Below, piece after piece: positions 24,852 through 33,478 of a stretch of 64,000 nucleotides of DNA. Each line of letters opens with the position of its first letter. Position 1 is the stretch's first letter. Location: NCBI RefSeq assembly GCF_035013165.1, contig NZ_JAYGJQ010000002.1, positions 992,001 through 1,056,000 on the forward strand, given 5' to 3'. The position numbers and the translations under genes were made by a program. The notes under the pieces are model-generated. The model worked only from the letters and a program-made list of their open reading frames with translations. It did no database searches and was not told the DNA's origin. This DNA is from Bacteriovorax sp. PP10 (GTDB lineage: Bacteria; Bdellovibrionota; Bacteriovoracia; Bacteriovoracales; Bacteriovoracaceae).

Positions 24852-25478
24852 ATGAAAAGGACTCATTTTCACTATTACATTTCATTCATTTTACTCTTCA
24901 TGACTTATGTCGTTATGCCGGTGAATGCTGATGAAAATAAGGAAGCACAAGAAGTTCTTCACGGCATGAAAGCATTGGGAAAAATCAATGAACATGTTCA
25001 AAAAGTAGGAACTGTTAAAGAAGACTGCTTAAGTTGTCTTGATAAAAATCCTATCGTAGCAGTGGCATTGGATAAATCGACAGTTGATTTAGGAAAACCA
25101 TTATTTACTGCAGATGATGTTCCTCACGTGATTTATTTAAAACGCACTTCAGGCACTCCAGCTAAAATCAATTTGAAATTAAAAAACAGTTACCGCTATT
25201 GCGAAAAAACGTTGATCAGTGGAATGGCCACAGGATGCCTACTGTATTTGTACAAAGATATCGATGAAGAACTCTCGCTTAATTTAAAAAATCTTCCAAA
25301 ACTTAAAGAAGGCACTGAAGAAATCATTGAACTTAAATTAACAAAACCAAATGTAGATAATCCTAAGTATACACTTGAGGTACAAAATCTTTCTAACAGC
25401 GCTGCTCGTGGTAGTGTCGATAGTAAGTTTTTCAGCGACGGATTTAATGTAGATTTTAAAATGGCCGCAGGGGAATAA
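24852..25478 (+). CDS. Exported hypothetical protein paired with DUF1704 gene
   Basis: A 208-residue protein with signal peptide ending near VNADEN (residue about 27). The mature region has a CLSC pair (residues about 60-63) and two further cysteines (YRYCEKT and ATGCLLY). A beta-rich stretch, TVDLGKPLFTADDVPHVIYLKRTSGTPAK, follows. No family recognised. The stop codon TAA abuts the GTG start of the DUF1704 gene (no gap), so the two are co-transcribed and perhaps co-translated. The exported protein and its cytosolic neighbour may act on different sides of the membrane. Confidence 0.65.
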   Translation: MKRTHFHYYISFILLFMTYVVMPVNADENKEAQEVLHGMKALGKINEHVQKVGTVKEDCLSCLDKNPIVAVALDKSTVDLGKPLFTADDVPHVIYLKRTSGTPAKINLKLKNSYRYCEKTLISGMATGCLLYLYKDIDEELSLNLKNLPKLKEGTEEIIELKLTKPNVDNPKYTLEVQNLSNSAARGSVDSKFFSDGFNVDFKMAAGE

Positions 25479-26777
25479 GTGAAAGATCAAAAATACAAAA
25501 ACACTATTCTTGACCTCTCGCTTATTTTAAATGAGCTGCAAAAACCAATTCAAATTCTTGATTCAGTAAAATGGCAAGAAGGCGTTGATGACTTCATTAT
25601 CAAAAATAATTTTAAAGAGCTTCCGACTATCAGTTATGACAATCGTCCGCTTAAGTATGATCCGTCAAAAAAACTTCAGGAGTTTAAAGAGCTGCGTCTT
25701 AAAATCAGCAGAGAGTTAGGGCCTAGTGATCCATTGGGATTAATCATCGCCAGAAACTGCATGCAGTACGAAGATGTTATTAGAATGTTGATGGTAAGAG
25801 GGAAACCTCAGTTCTACGACTATTCAAAAAAGTTGTATGGAAGTGCCAATGAAACGATGGGTGATGGGAAAACCAAACTCAGCGATCTGGCTAAAATCAT
25901 GTCAAAGCTGCTTGATTCTTTAAATGAAAATATGTTGGGAGAAAACTTCGAGCGCAGTATGACTTCTGAGCAAGTGGTTGATGAATTAAAAGGCCGCCTG
26001 GGGACATATTTTAAAGACGAAAAAATTAAAATAAAACTCTCCGACGGAATTATCTCAGATGCCTCAGCGGGATCTGACTATATTAAAATTAAAAGTGATT
26101 TAAAGTTCTCTCGCAAAGACTTGGATATTTTTGAAGTGCATGAAGGATGGGTTCACTTAGGAACAACTCTTAATGGACAAACTCAGCCATACGCCAAGTG
26201 GCTGGCGAAAGGGCCGCCGTGCTCGACTGTGACTCAAGAGGGTCTTGCCGTTATTATGGAGCTTTTTAATTTTGCGCTTTTTCCAAGAAGAGCAAAGAGA
26301 TTAAATGATCGCCTGGTTGCCTGTCAGATGGCCGAAAATGGAGCTGATTTATTACAGGTCATAGAGTTCTTCAGAAATAAAGGACAGGCCGATTCTCAGG
26401 CGATTAAAAACGCCAGCAGGATTTTTAGAGGAGCACCATTAACTGGTGGGACACCTTTTACAAAAGACATTGCTTACCTGAAAGGGTTTGTGATGATTTA
26501 TAATTTTATGCGCACATCAATTCAGGAAGGAAAAGTGGATCTGATTCCATTTTTATTTGCGGGTAAAGTGACGCTGGAAGAACTTCCAACATTAAAAGAG
26601 TACCACGACCTGGGAGTCATCACGCTTCCCAAATATCTACCACCACAGATTAAAGACATGAATGGTCTGGCGATCTGGATGGCCTTCTCGAGTTTCTTAG
26701 ATCACATGAGACTAGATGATATTCTCAAGGAAAATAGAAACCAAGAAGGGACTAATCCATTCAGGAAAGCTTCTTAA
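25479..26777 (+). CDS. DUF1704 / tyrosine-carboxypeptidase-like metallopeptidase
   Basis: A 432-residue cytosolic protein of the group annotated as flavohemoglobin-expression-modulating QEGLA-motif proteins. The zinc motif reads HEGWVH (His221, Glu222, His226; an HExxxH arrangement) and TQEGLAV (Gln253-Glu254-Gly255) provides the third ligand Glu. This fold is shared with the microtubule-associated tyrosine carboxypeptidases (MATCAP) of eukaryotes, so a carboxypeptidase activity is likely, though the bacterial substrate is unknown. The start is GTG, immediately after the TAA of the upstream gene. It converges on the GST gene with a 4-nt TTAA overlap. Confidence 0.85.
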   Translation: MKDQKYKNTILDLSLILNELQKPIQILDSVKWQEGVDDFIIKNNFKELPTISYDNRPLKYDPSKKLQEFKELRLKISRELGPSDPLGLIIARNCMQYEDVIRMLMVRGKPQFYDYSKKLYGSANETMGDGKTKLSDLAKIMSKLLDSLNENMLGENFERSMTSEQVVDELKGRLGTYFKDEKIKIKLSDGIISDASAGSDYIKIKSDLKFSRKDLDIFEVHEGWVHLGTTLNGQTQPYAKWLAKGPPCSTVTQEGLAVIMELFNFALFPRRAKRLNDRLVACQMAENGADLLQVIEFFRNKGQADSQAIKNASRIFRGAPLTGGTPFTKDIAYLKGFVMIYNFMRTSIQEGKVDLIPFLFAGKVTLEELPTLKEYHDLGVITLPKYLPPQIKDMNGLAIWMAFSSFLDHMRLDDILKENRNQEGTNPFRKAS

Positions 26778-27364
26778 GCTTTCGGAATATCAGTTTCAGC
26801 TACACCCGGACAATTTTTAAAACGTTCTACGAATGCTGTCATTTCTGGCATATGGGAATAGTCGTACACTTCACGGAAGTTCATCCAGTAAAGCAGCGAG
26901 TACATTGTCATGGTTAAGTAGTTCCAGTTATTTTCTGGTTTTTGAGCTGCTACCCATGGTGTGATCATCTTCATCAGAGAGGGGATGCGCTCTTTTTGTC
27001 TGACCAAAAAATAATTAGAGCTATCGTCGATATCCACTCCACCTTTTTTTAGAGAAAAAAGATTTACACCTGTTGCAATAATCGTATCCATCGCTGAAAG
27101 AATGTTTTCTTCATCAATCGTTAACGGCTTCAAATTCTTTTTCTTGGCGATGTAATTAAAGATGACACGTGAATCATAAATAGGCTGATCACCATCTAAA
27201 AGCATCGGGATTTGATTGAATGGATTGATGGATTTTAAATACTTATTTCCCTCTTCTTCGAAGTAATTGACTGCTTGAAAAGTAACGCTTGGATCACCAT
27301 GAAGCAGCAGGCGAATTTTTCTAACATAAGGAGATGTATATGAGCCAATTAATGTAAGTGCCAT
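26774..27364 (-). CDS. Glutathione S-transferase family protein
   Basis: A 196-residue GST-fold protein: thioredoxin-like N-terminal domain with LTLIGSYTSPYVRKIRLLL (Ser-containing active-site turn), then NPFNQIPMLLDGDQPIYDSRVIFNYIA with the cis-Pro and the glutathione-binding Glu/Asp-Ser pair (here YDSR). The helical C-terminal domain runs from about residue 85 (NILSAMDTIIATGVNLF). Substrate unknown. An AAGGAAA site precedes the start. GSH-conjugating or disulfide-reductase roles are both possible. Confidence 0.85.
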   Translation of the reverse strand: MALTLIGSYTSPYVRKIRLLLHGDPSVTFQAVNYFEEEGNKYLKSINPFNQIPMLLDGDQPIYDSRVIFNYIAKKKNLKPLTIDEENILSAMDTIIATGVNLFSLKKGGVDIDDSSNYFLVRQKERIPSLMKMITPWVAAQKPENNWNYLTMTMYSLLYWMNFREVYDYSHMPEMTAFVERFKNCPGVAETDIPKA

Positions 27365-27433
27365 GGGTATTTCCTTGGAAAATGTGATATCCTAAAGCTA
27401 CTTTTACAAAAACGATAAATCAATTGGATTTTT

Positions 27434-28576
27434 ATGGACTGCCACTGGTTCAAGACTAATCATTGCCACTCATGTGAGCTTCTGGATAGAAGTTATGCTG
27501 AAACTATTTTATTAAAAGAAAAAAAGCTCAGCGAGTTGTTTGCGGGACATCATCTTTTTTTGAAAGAAAGCGTAGGGCTAAATGACAAGGTGGAGAATTC
27601 AAGAAACAAAGCAAAGCTTGCAATGTTTGGAGATAGTAGCGATATTCAATTTGGTTTCTACGACAGTCAGCTTAACTTTAAAAAATTAGAAGAGTGTCCA
27701 CTGCATATGGAAGGTTTAAATAATCTTCTGCCGGTATTAAAAACCAAACTAATGGAATACAAAATTATTCCTTACTCACTGACTGAGAAGAAAGGTGAGT
27801 TAAAGTATGTGATTTTATCGAAGAGTCAAAGTCATCATGATCTACTTGTCCGCTTCGTTCTAAGATCAAAAGAGTCATTGGATCGTTTGAAAAAAATGGC
27901 CGCTGACTTAGTCACAGAATTTCCTTTCATAAAAGTAGTCACGGCGAATCTTCAACCAGAGCACAAAGCAGTGATGGAAGGGGATGAAGAAATCGTTTTA
28001 ACGAGCGAAGATAAAATCCTTCATCAGTTTGATGATGTCTTTTTAACTTTAGGACCTAGAAGCTTTTTTCAGGTCACACCAGAGATCGCCGGAAAACTTT
28101 ATGCAAGTGCCGGGCGAGCTGTTGAAGAGTATAAAGTGAAATCGTTTCTGGATCTGTTTTGTGGAGTAGGAGCTTTCTCTTATTTTGCAGCAAAGAGTTG
28201 TCCTGATGTTTTAGGAGTCGAGCTCTCTAAAGAAGCTATCGTCTGTGCTCAAAGCTCGCAGAAGCTCAATAAGGTCAGTGGAAAGATTGCCTTTGAAGCA
28301 CTAGATGTTGAGGCCTTTTTAAAAAATCTGGATAAAAACTTTGAAGCGATTCTGGTGAACCCACCGAGACGTGGCCTTAATAAATCTATTATCAAGGATA
28401 TTTTGGTTCAGAAACCAAAGTTAATCATTTACTCGAGCTGTAACGCTGAAACGCTTTCGCGGGATTTCTCTGATATGAATCATGAATATAAAATTGTGAG
28501 CACGCAGATCTTCGACATGTTTCCTTACACGGAACATTTCGAAACGCTTATGATAATGCTTCGTACAGACGCTTAA
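27434..28576 (+). CDS. rlmC: 23S rRNA (uracil747-C5)-methyltransferase RlmC
   Basis: A 380-residue protein. The N-terminal MDCHWFKTNHCHSCELLD gives the iron-sulfur ligands Cys3, Cys11 and Cys14 (with EECPLHMEGL providing the fourth), exactly as in E. coli RlmC; no TRAM domain precedes them, as expected for RlmC rather than RlmD. The SAM-binding FLDLFCGVGAFSYFA, ILVNPPRRGLNKS and the catalytic IIYSSCNAETLSRDF complete the methylase. Length is near the E. coli protein (375). It methylates U747 of 23S rRNA in the cytoplasm. Its last 29 nt overlap the facing regulator gene. Confidence 0.94.
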   Translation: MDCHWFKTNHCHSCELLDRSYAETILLKEKKLSELFAGHHLFLKESVGLNDKVENSRNKAKLAMFGDSSDIQFGFYDSQLNFKKLEECPLHMEGLNNLLPVLKTKLMEYKIIPYSLTEKKGELKYVILSKSQSHHDLLVRFVLRSKESLDRLKKMAADLVTEFPFIKVVTANLQPEHKAVMEGDEEIVLTSEDKILHQFDDVFLTLGPRSFFQVTPEIAGKLYASAGRAVEEYKVKSFLDLFCGVGAFSYFAAKSCPDVLGVELSKEAIVCAQSSQKLNKVSGKIAFEALDVEAFLKNLDKNFEAILVNPPRRGLNKSIIKDILVQKPKLIIYSSCNAETLSRDFSDMNHEYKIVSTQIFDMFPYTEHFETLMIMLRTDA

Positions 28577-28931
28577 TTTCCTTAATCAATAACTTTTCAC
28601 TAAAAGGTTTGTTAAAGAATCGGTTGTTCGGGTTGAGCGTATTAAAGTGCTCAAACTCAGGATAATCAGAGAGATCCCCACCTGAAAACAGAAAGAAAGC
28701 AATGTTGTGACGAGTAGAGTTGAAATGAAACAACTCTCCTCCAGACACCTTTGGCATCTTATAGTCTGATAGGATCAGTTGAAAATCTGAATCTGCTTCG
28801 AGAATTTTCATCGCCTCATGGCCGTCAGTCGCCGTGGTAATCTCACAGTCAATCTCGCCAGAAATTAACATCTCGAATAAATCGAGTAACATTTCTTCAT
28901 CATCTACAATTAGTATTTTAAATTTTTTCAT
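28548..28931 (-). CDS. Single-domain response regulator (REC only)
   Basis: A 127-residue stand-alone receiver. KFKILIVDDEEMLLDLFEMLI holds the acidic pocket (Asp11-Glu12 region). LILSDYKMPKVSGGELF has the phospho-acceptor Asp (about residue 56), FFLFSGGD the Thr/Ser switch strand, and RFFNKPFSEKLLIK the conserved Lys. No output domain, so it probably acts as a phosphorelay intermediate or by protein contact. The cognate kinase is not adjacent. A FliA -10-like TCCGATAT lies about 22 nt upstream, without a recognisable -35. Confidence 0.85.
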   Translation of the reverse strand: MKKFKILIVDDEEMLLDLFEMLISGEIDCEITTATDGHEAMKILEADSDFQLILSDYKMPKVSGGELFHFNSTRHNIAFFLFSGGDLSDYPEFEHFNTLNPNNRFFNKPFSEKLLIKEIKRLYEALS

Positions 28932-29018
28932 ATTATTTCTTTTTTAACATATCGGACTACAGTAAAGTAAGGTGATGCTTACTAGTTTAATTAAAACTTA
29001 ATTTTCGAAGGCAAATAT

Positions 29019-29621
29019 ATGGATAGTTTAATCGAGTATTCTCTTAAGAATAGCCCCCTGGACTCTTTTTCCTCTTGGTACGAAGACGCGAAGAAAGTAG
29101 AACAGAACCCGGACGCGATGACCCTATCAACGATAGATCTAAAGAACAATCGTCCTGATTCAAGAACTGTACTTTTTAAGGGAATAAAAGACGGTTGCTG
29201 CACCTTCTACACAAACTATATGAGTAACAAAGCATTGGAGCTGGAGAGCAACAATGAGGCCTGCCTGCTATTTTACTGGCATGTTTCCAAGAGACAAGTG
29301 CGCATTCAGGGCAGAGTCAGAAAGATGAGTCAGGGAGATTCCGAAAAATATTTTCAATCCCGCGATCGTCAAAGCCAGCTGGCCTCGATGATTTCAAATC
29401 AAAGTAGCCCGATTGCTGATAAAGATGCACTTCTAAAAAAACTCACTGAAGCGACAGAAAAATATGAGGGGATAGATATCCCATATCCGACAAACTGGGG
29501 CGGATATTTATTTGAACCATATGAATTTGAATTTTTTGTGTATGGGGATTATCGTATAAACGATCGCTTTCTTTTTAAAAAACAAAACAACGACTGGTCG
29601 GTGACCCGTCTACAGCCTTAG
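29019..29621 (+). CDS. pdxH: Pyridoxamine 5'-phosphate oxidase
   Basis: A 200-residue FMN enzyme. NPDAMTLSTIDLKNNRPDSRTVLFKG and FYTNYMSNKALELESNNEACLLFYWHVSKRQVRIQGRV are the FMN-binding strands of PdxH; EKYFQSRDRQSQLASMIS and the C-terminal NDWSVTRLQP (catalytic Arg and RLxP end) are diagnostic. It converts pyridoxine or pyridoxamine 5'-phosphate to PLP. The length is slightly below E. coli PdxH (218). GAAGG precedes the start. It is followed 16 bp later by a HIT-family gene. Confidence 0.94.
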   Translation: MDSLIEYSLKNSPLDSFSSWYEDAKKVEQNPDAMTLSTIDLKNNRPDSRTVLFKGIKDGCCTFYTNYMSNKALELESNNEACLLFYWHVSKRQVRIQGRVRKMSQGDSEKYFQSRDRQSQLASMISNQSSPIADKDALLKKLTEATEKYEGIDIPYPTNWGGYLFEPYEFEFFVYGDYRINDRFLFKKQNNDWSVTRLQP

Positions 29622-29637
29622 GATGAGGAATATATCA

Positions 29638-30048
29638 ATGAACGCTAGATTCTCTGTTGACCCTGTAATCGAACAAAACTCAATCTTCATTAAGAATCTT
29701 GGACTGAGTACTATCTATTTAAAAAATGATAAAGAAAACCCTTGGTTTATTCTGGTTCCCAGAAAGGCCGGAGCTGTGGAGTTGATTGATTTAAATCATG
29801 AAGAGCAGACGATGCTGATGGAAGAAATCACAATCGTATCTGAGTTCTTAAAGTCTCACTACCGCCCTCATAAAATGAATGTGGGCTCGCTTGGAAACAT
29901 TGTCACTCAACTTCATATTCATGTGATTGCGAGAAACCCAAGTGACCGAGCATGGCCGGGTCCCATTTGGGGAACACCGACCACACAAGAATTTGATCAT
30001 AATGAATTAGAGAATATTAAATCGAACTTTGAAGAGTTTCTTAACTAA
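29638..30048 (+). CDS. HIT-domain protein
   Basis: About 136 residues. NPWFILVPRKAGAVELIDLN and the histidine-triad region VTQLHIHVIARNPSDRAWPGPIWG identify the HIT superfamily branch found in many proteobacteria, whose core is (Q)LH-hydrophobic-H-hydrophobic; the third canonical histidine is absent (LHIHVI). Members are nucleotide-monophosphate hydrolases or transferases; the substrate is not known. The start is moved to ATG 29638 because GAGGAA sits 8 nt upstream, whereas ATG 29623 has no such site. It lies just behind pdxH. Confidence 0.82.
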   Translation: MNARFSVDPVIEQNSIFIKNLGLSTIYLKNDKENPWFILVPRKAGAVELIDLNHEEQTMLMEEITIVSEFLKSHYRPHKMNVGSLGNIVTQLHIHVIARNPSDRAWPGPIWGTPTTQEFDHNELENIKSNFEEFLN

Positions 30049-30053
30049 AAATC

Positions 30054-30587
30054 TTAAGCTACTTTTTCTGTTTCTGGGGTTGTTGTCACACCCGCTCTGG
30101 TTGTTTCAGTGGCCCCAGCATTCATACTATCAATATATTTATTGATCGACTCTGGAACCTCTTGGAAAAAGTCTCCGTCACGGAAGTAAACTTTGTTCTT
30201 AAGAGGAGCACTGTCCACTGCTGCTTGTGTAAAGTAGCGGTGAAGGCGATACAGAGGTCCTGCAATTTTATGTGAGTAGAATAATCCCCAGATCCCTGCA
30301 GTTCCCGAAATAGCTAGTGCCACCACGATAAATACATTCGTCATAAATTTTTTCTGCTCATGAATCATTAAGAAGAAAGGGTGATCCGGTGGAAGATTAA
30401 GTGCTTCACCTCTTTGCATATAAGAGTGGAAGAAATAATCATTTGCCAGATAAATGATCGACATCGAGCAAATTGAAATCAGTAATACTGAAATCATAAA
30501 CTGAATCTGGAAGTCGTTGTTGATCAAGAATTTCTTTTCTCTTAACAGTAAACTTACGATAGGAATTCTTTTTTTAGTTGTGTTCAT
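30054..30587 (-). CDS. Two-TM protein with HAMP-like region
   Basis: About 177 residues with a short basic N-terminus, membrane helices at about residues 26-50 (FMISVLLISICSMSIIYLAN) and 80-105 (MTNVFIVVALAISGTAGIWGLF). A HAMP-like Pro-containing turn (SHKIAGPLYRLHRYFTQAA) comes next, then a hydrophilic tail. Proteins of this shape, with a KIAGPLYRLH motif, occur next to membrane-fusion or signalling genes in Bdellovibrio relatives. It resembles the sensor half of a chemoreceptor without a signalling helix bundle. Start at 30587 gives an AGGAT site, and the longer frame to 30617 would overlap the upstream gene. Confidence 0.6.
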   Translation of the reverse strand: MNTTKKRIPIVSLLLREKKFLINNDFQIQFMISVLLISICSMSIIYLANDYFFHSYMQRGEALNLPPDHPFFLMIHEQKKFMTNVFIVVALAISGTAGIWGLFYSHKIAGPLYRLHRYFTQAAVDSAPLKNKVYFRDGDFFQEVPESINKYIDSMNAGATETTRAGVTTTPETEKVA

Positions 30588-30600
30588 TGTATGATCCTGA

Positions 30601-31353
30601 TTATTGATTGTGCCCATATCTCATTTCCTCTCTCTCTGATTCGTTGTAATTCATTTCAATGAGTTTATCTTCGATAGTTGATCCATCGTCGTTAACATCA
30701 GTGATAAAATCATCCACTTCTTTTGGTTTCTTCTTAGCAGATGCCACAGCTCGTCCGGCCACTTCACTTTGAGATTTGAAGGCCATGATTCTTTCAGTGA
30801 ATGAGTCTTCACGGATAAGTTCATTGATGTATTCAATCTCTTCCATGTTAAGTCCGTTTTCTGCAAGCGACTTAATCATGTTGATCTCAGGATAGGTATA
30901 GTTCTCCTGGATCATAAGGTAGTAAACAAAGCGTGGGTCCCACTTCTCAGAGTTCGTAGGCTCTTGTTTCAGCTTCAACTTCATTTCAGTGATTTGTCCC
31001 TGGATACGTTTAATATCCTTGATGGAAGAGTTGCGGTCTAAGTAACTTTGCTCAAGCATCGCTTGAAGTTCTTTGACTCCTTCCTTGTTGTCGTAACCAG
31101 CTTTCGCTGTTTTGATCTGCTCTTTAGTTTCGTCATCAAGTCGAACTGTCTTCTCGTTGATTACGGCACCGATCTGATCAAGGTCACGTTTTCTCTTAGC
31201 AGTTAGAACGCTTCCCTTGGTATCAAGGTCCTGTTCCAATGCTTCGTTGTCAGCAGTGCTTACTGCTGGATTTTTACTGCTATCCTTCAAGAGGAAATAG
31301 GCTCCCCAAAGAAGCAGAAAGCTTGCGAAGGCAATAATAGAAATTGTTCTCAT
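30601..31353 (-). CDS. Membrane-anchored hypothetical protein with coiled coil
   Basis: About 250 residues. An N-terminal membrane helix (TISIIAFASFLLLWGAYFLL) is followed by an entirely hydrophilic region predicted helical: KRDLDQIGAVINEKTVRLDDETKEQIK, a coiled-coil-like KDIKRIQGQITEMKLKL, and an acidic C-terminal half (KKPKEVDDFITDVNDDGS). No family recognised. The start at 31353 is chosen because the upstream in-frame extension lacks any signal and RNLM places the membrane helix at the N-terminus. It lies 13 nt upstream of the HAMP-like gene, probably in one transcript. Confidence 0.6.
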   Translation of the reverse strand: MRTISIIAFASFLLLWGAYFLLKDSSKNPAVSTADNEALEQDLDTKGSVLTAKRKRDLDQIGAVINEKTVRLDDETKEQIKTAKAGYDNKEGVKELQAMLEQSYLDRNSSIKDIKRIQGQITEMKLKLKQEPTNSEKWDPRFVYYLMIQENYTYPEINMIKSLAENGLNMEEIEYINELIREDSFTERIMAFKSQSEVAGRAVASAKKKPKEVDDFITDVNDDGSTIEDKLIEMNYNESEREEMRYGHNQ

Positions 31354-31567
31354 AAGGTTTCTTTCTTTAGATAGATGAGATGATGTTCTAAAAATCAAAC
31401 GACGTGCAACAGACAAAATCTCATAGTTGATTGAACCTATTGTAGTGAATATAAAAATTGCTTCAATGAAAGACGAATGATGTGGATAGAAAGACAAAAG
31501 ATACGAGTAGTTGAGAGTGATTTTAGAGGATTTTTAGAGAATGAAAAAAGGCCTGAAAAGTGACCAT

Positions 31568-31595
31568 AAAAAAAGGCAGGGACTGGCCCTGCCTT
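31568..31595 (-). terminator. Intrinsic terminator of the exported coiled-coil gene
   Basis: A 9-bp stem AAGGCAGGG/CCCTGCCTT with a 5-nt loop (31573-31595) followed on the reverse strand by seven T residues, 10 nt after the stop of the gene at 31606-32217. Confidence 0.85.
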
Positions 31596-31605
31596 GATAT
31601 TTTAA

Positions 31606-32217
31606 CTATTTTCCTTCAACACTTGCAGGCATACGCCCATGAGTGACTTGAGTAGGTGCTGGCTTCGCTGCCATGGCCTCATTCGTTTGAAGTTGAATGA
31701 TTGCTAGTTGATCATTACTTTTTCTAAGCTCAACCGCTAGAGCAGCATTAGAATTGATCAGACTCTTAAGTTCTTCAGACGGCTTGATCTTCTCAAGTTG
31801 TCTTTGGTATTCCATTAGTGTCTTTGTCTTAGCAACAAGTTCTTTCTTTAAATAAGAAGACTCTTCAGAAAAACGTTTTTCAACGTTGGCCTGCATCTTC
31901 TCTGTATTAATTGATTTTTCAATTAAGCGCTCTTTTGATTTTTTCAACTCATCTTGAAGATAAGAAATTTTCTCATCATAAGAGTGTTGTTGTTGATCAA
32001 GCAACTTATTAAGGTTGGCGATCTTCATGTCTTTTTCACTTTCCATCATGGCAACTGATGCACCACCAGGAACTCCATTCTTAAATGGATTGGCATTTCC
32101 ATCTTCGGCCGCGTAGGCCTTATAAGCAGTAAGACCACCTTCAACATACATTGCTTCTTTAGCAGAAACAGTCGTTGCGAGTGTTAATAATGTTAAAACT
32201 AATAGATTTGCTTTCAT
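31606..32217 (-). CDS. Exported coiled-coil protein
   Basis: A 203-residue protein with signal peptide MKANLLVLTLLTLATTVSA. The mature protein contains a long coiled coil from about residue 60 to 150 (MKIANLNKLLDQQQHSYDEKIS, ELKKSKERLIEKSINTEKMQ, FSEESSYLKKELVAKTKTLMEYQRQLEKI in pieces) and a short Pro-rich C-terminus with APTQVTHGR. No enzymatic motif. A periplasmic structural or scaffold role is inferred. An AGAGGA site supports the start, a sigma-28-like promoter lies just upstream and a strong terminator follows, so it is a single-gene unit. Confidence 0.68.
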   Translation of the reverse strand: MKANLLVLTLLTLATTVSAKEAMYVEGGLTAYKAYAAEDGNANPFKNGVPGGASVAMMESEKDMKIANLNKLLDQQQHSYDEKISYLQDELKKSKERLIEKSINTEKMQANVEKRFSEESSYLKKELVAKTKTLMEYQRQLEKIKPSEELKSLINSNAALAVELRKSNDQLAIIQLQTNEAMAAKPAPTQVTHGRMPASVEGK

Positions 32218-32253
32218 ATGTAATCCTCTGGATGATTAACGGGTACATATGTC

Positions 32254-32281
32254 TTCTCGGATGATAATCAGGAATACTTTA
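32254..32281 (-). promoter_or_regulatory. Sigma-28 (FliA)-like promoter with 12-nt spacer
   Basis: Reverse-strand TAAAGTAT (from 32281 to 32274), 12 nt, TCCGAGAA (32261 to 32254), upstream of the exported coiled-coil gene with a leader of about 30 nt containing AGAGGA. Confidence 0.45.
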
Positions 32282-32304
32282 GTAAAATCGTCGGTGGTCT
32301 GAAA

Positions 32305-32334
32305 ATAAAAAGGCCTGGAGTAATCCAGGCCTTT
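32305..32334 (-). terminator. Intrinsic terminator of the HExxH exported protein gene
   Basis: A perfect 10-bp stem AAAGGCCTGG/CCAGGCCTTT with a 6-nt loop (32309-32334), followed on the reverse strand by a short T-rich tract, 25 nt after the stop at 32360. Confidence 0.75.
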
Positions 32335-32359
32335 GAAAGTATAGGAATTTTTTTAAAAA

Positions 32360-33286
32360 TTATAGGCTTTCTGGAGCTGCATCCCAATCAGTAGCTGGAA
32401 CACCTTTACGAGTAGTGTGGATAATTCTGCTAGCGCTATCTAGAGCGATTGCTTTTAGAACTTCAACATCTCTTGGAGAACAAGTTTCATCACATGACTT
32501 AATCATCTCAGTCATCATTACTGCACCAACTGTGTATGGACCGTTAAGGTTCTCATCACAAGCGTATTGTCCTTCCATATCGTGGCCAGCTAAACACTTA
32601 GAGTGAGCGAAAGCTAAGCTCACACCGTTACCATCACTGTGTCTTGCTTCGTGGAAGAAAGTTGCTAAACGGTTAAGGCTGTTAGCTAATGATTTTTCGT
32701 TTTCTGGATTAACAGTTAAACGTGGATCGAATAGACCTTCACCAACCTGAATAACACCAGCTCTTGGAGAGTCGATTGTAACTTTAATTTGCTTCTTAAG
32801 AAGTCCTCTTGAAACTTTCATACCGTAAAGTTTCTTTTCAGATTTTCCACCCATATAAAGAGCAGCACCCATGTTAGACATAACAGTAATACCTTCTTCT
32901 TTAGCTGTGAAGTCTTTAGCTACGAATTGGTTTGCTGGGTTTTGAGAGTATGGAAGAACATTTCCGTTCGGGTAAGACACACCGTCTTGCTCAACGTAGA
33001 TAACTCTTTTAACCAGAAGCTTGAATACAGTAAGAGCGTTTTCTTCGATTACGTAGTTTACGCGATCGTTTAACCATTTACTTGCTGATGTTGTGTTAAG
33101 AGCTGGAAGACCCATAACTTCAAGAGTTCTTGGGTTTGCTTCTTTGAATTTTAGATTGTCTAGAACATCCATATCTCTTTCGATCTTTTTCATAAGACCA
33201 TTTTTGATTTTTTCAGAAAGAACGATGTCGTTAGCTTGAGCGAGAGTCGCTGTCGCTAATAATGATGCCAGGATTAGTTTCTTCAT
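32360..33286 (-). CDS. Exported putative zinc metallopeptidase (HEARH)
   Basis: A 308-residue protein with signal peptide (MKKLILASLLATATLAQA, cleavage near 18). ATFFHEARHSDGNG contains a zincin HExxH motif, His212-Glu213 to His216, with Asp218 just after (HExxHxD). Four cysteines lie downstream (SKCLAGH, YACDEN, SCDETC). The third metal ligand is not certain (His or Asp in the segment to LAGHDMEGQ). The rest is unfamiliar, so peptidase activity is inferred from the motif. Such an exported enzyme could act on the periplasm or on prey. AAAGGAA precedes the start and a strong terminator follows. Confidence 0.68.
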   Translation of the reverse strand: MKKLILASLLATATLAQANDIVLSEKIKNGLMKKIERDMDVLDNLKFKEANPRTLEVMGLPALNTTSASKWLNDRVNYVIEENALTVFKLLVKRVIYVEQDGVSYPNGNVLPYSQNPANQFVAKDFTAKEEGITVMSNMGAALYMGGKSEKKLYGMKVSRGLLKKQIKVTIDSPRAGVIQVGEGLFDPRLTVNPENEKSLANSLNRLATFFHEARHSDGNGVSLAFAHSKCLAGHDMEGQYACDENLNGPYTVGAVMMTEMIKSCDETCSPRDVEVLKAIALDSASRIIHTTRKGVPATDWDAAPESL

Positions 33287-33444
33287 TAGGTTTCCTTTGA
33301 TTGGTATAGGGAAGTTTTAGTTGGCCTTTTTTAGGCCTTCCGACACAGATACTCAAGTAATGGAGGGCTTAAAGTAATTTTTACAGGGAATTTCAAGCTA
33401 TTAGTGTTGTTAAATAATTTATTTATATAATTTTCAGCAGCTTA

Positions 33445-33472
33445 TAAAGGGTTTTCACAAATTTGCCGATAA
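33445..33472 (+). promoter_or_regulatory. Sigma-28 (FliA)-like leaderless promoter
   Basis: TAAAGGGT (33445-33452), 12 nt and a perfect FliA -10 box GCCGATAA (33465-33472), which ends exactly 6 nt before ATG 33479. The spacer is one base longer than consensus. No ribosome binding site. Confidence 0.5.
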
Positions 33473-33478
33473 AACCGC

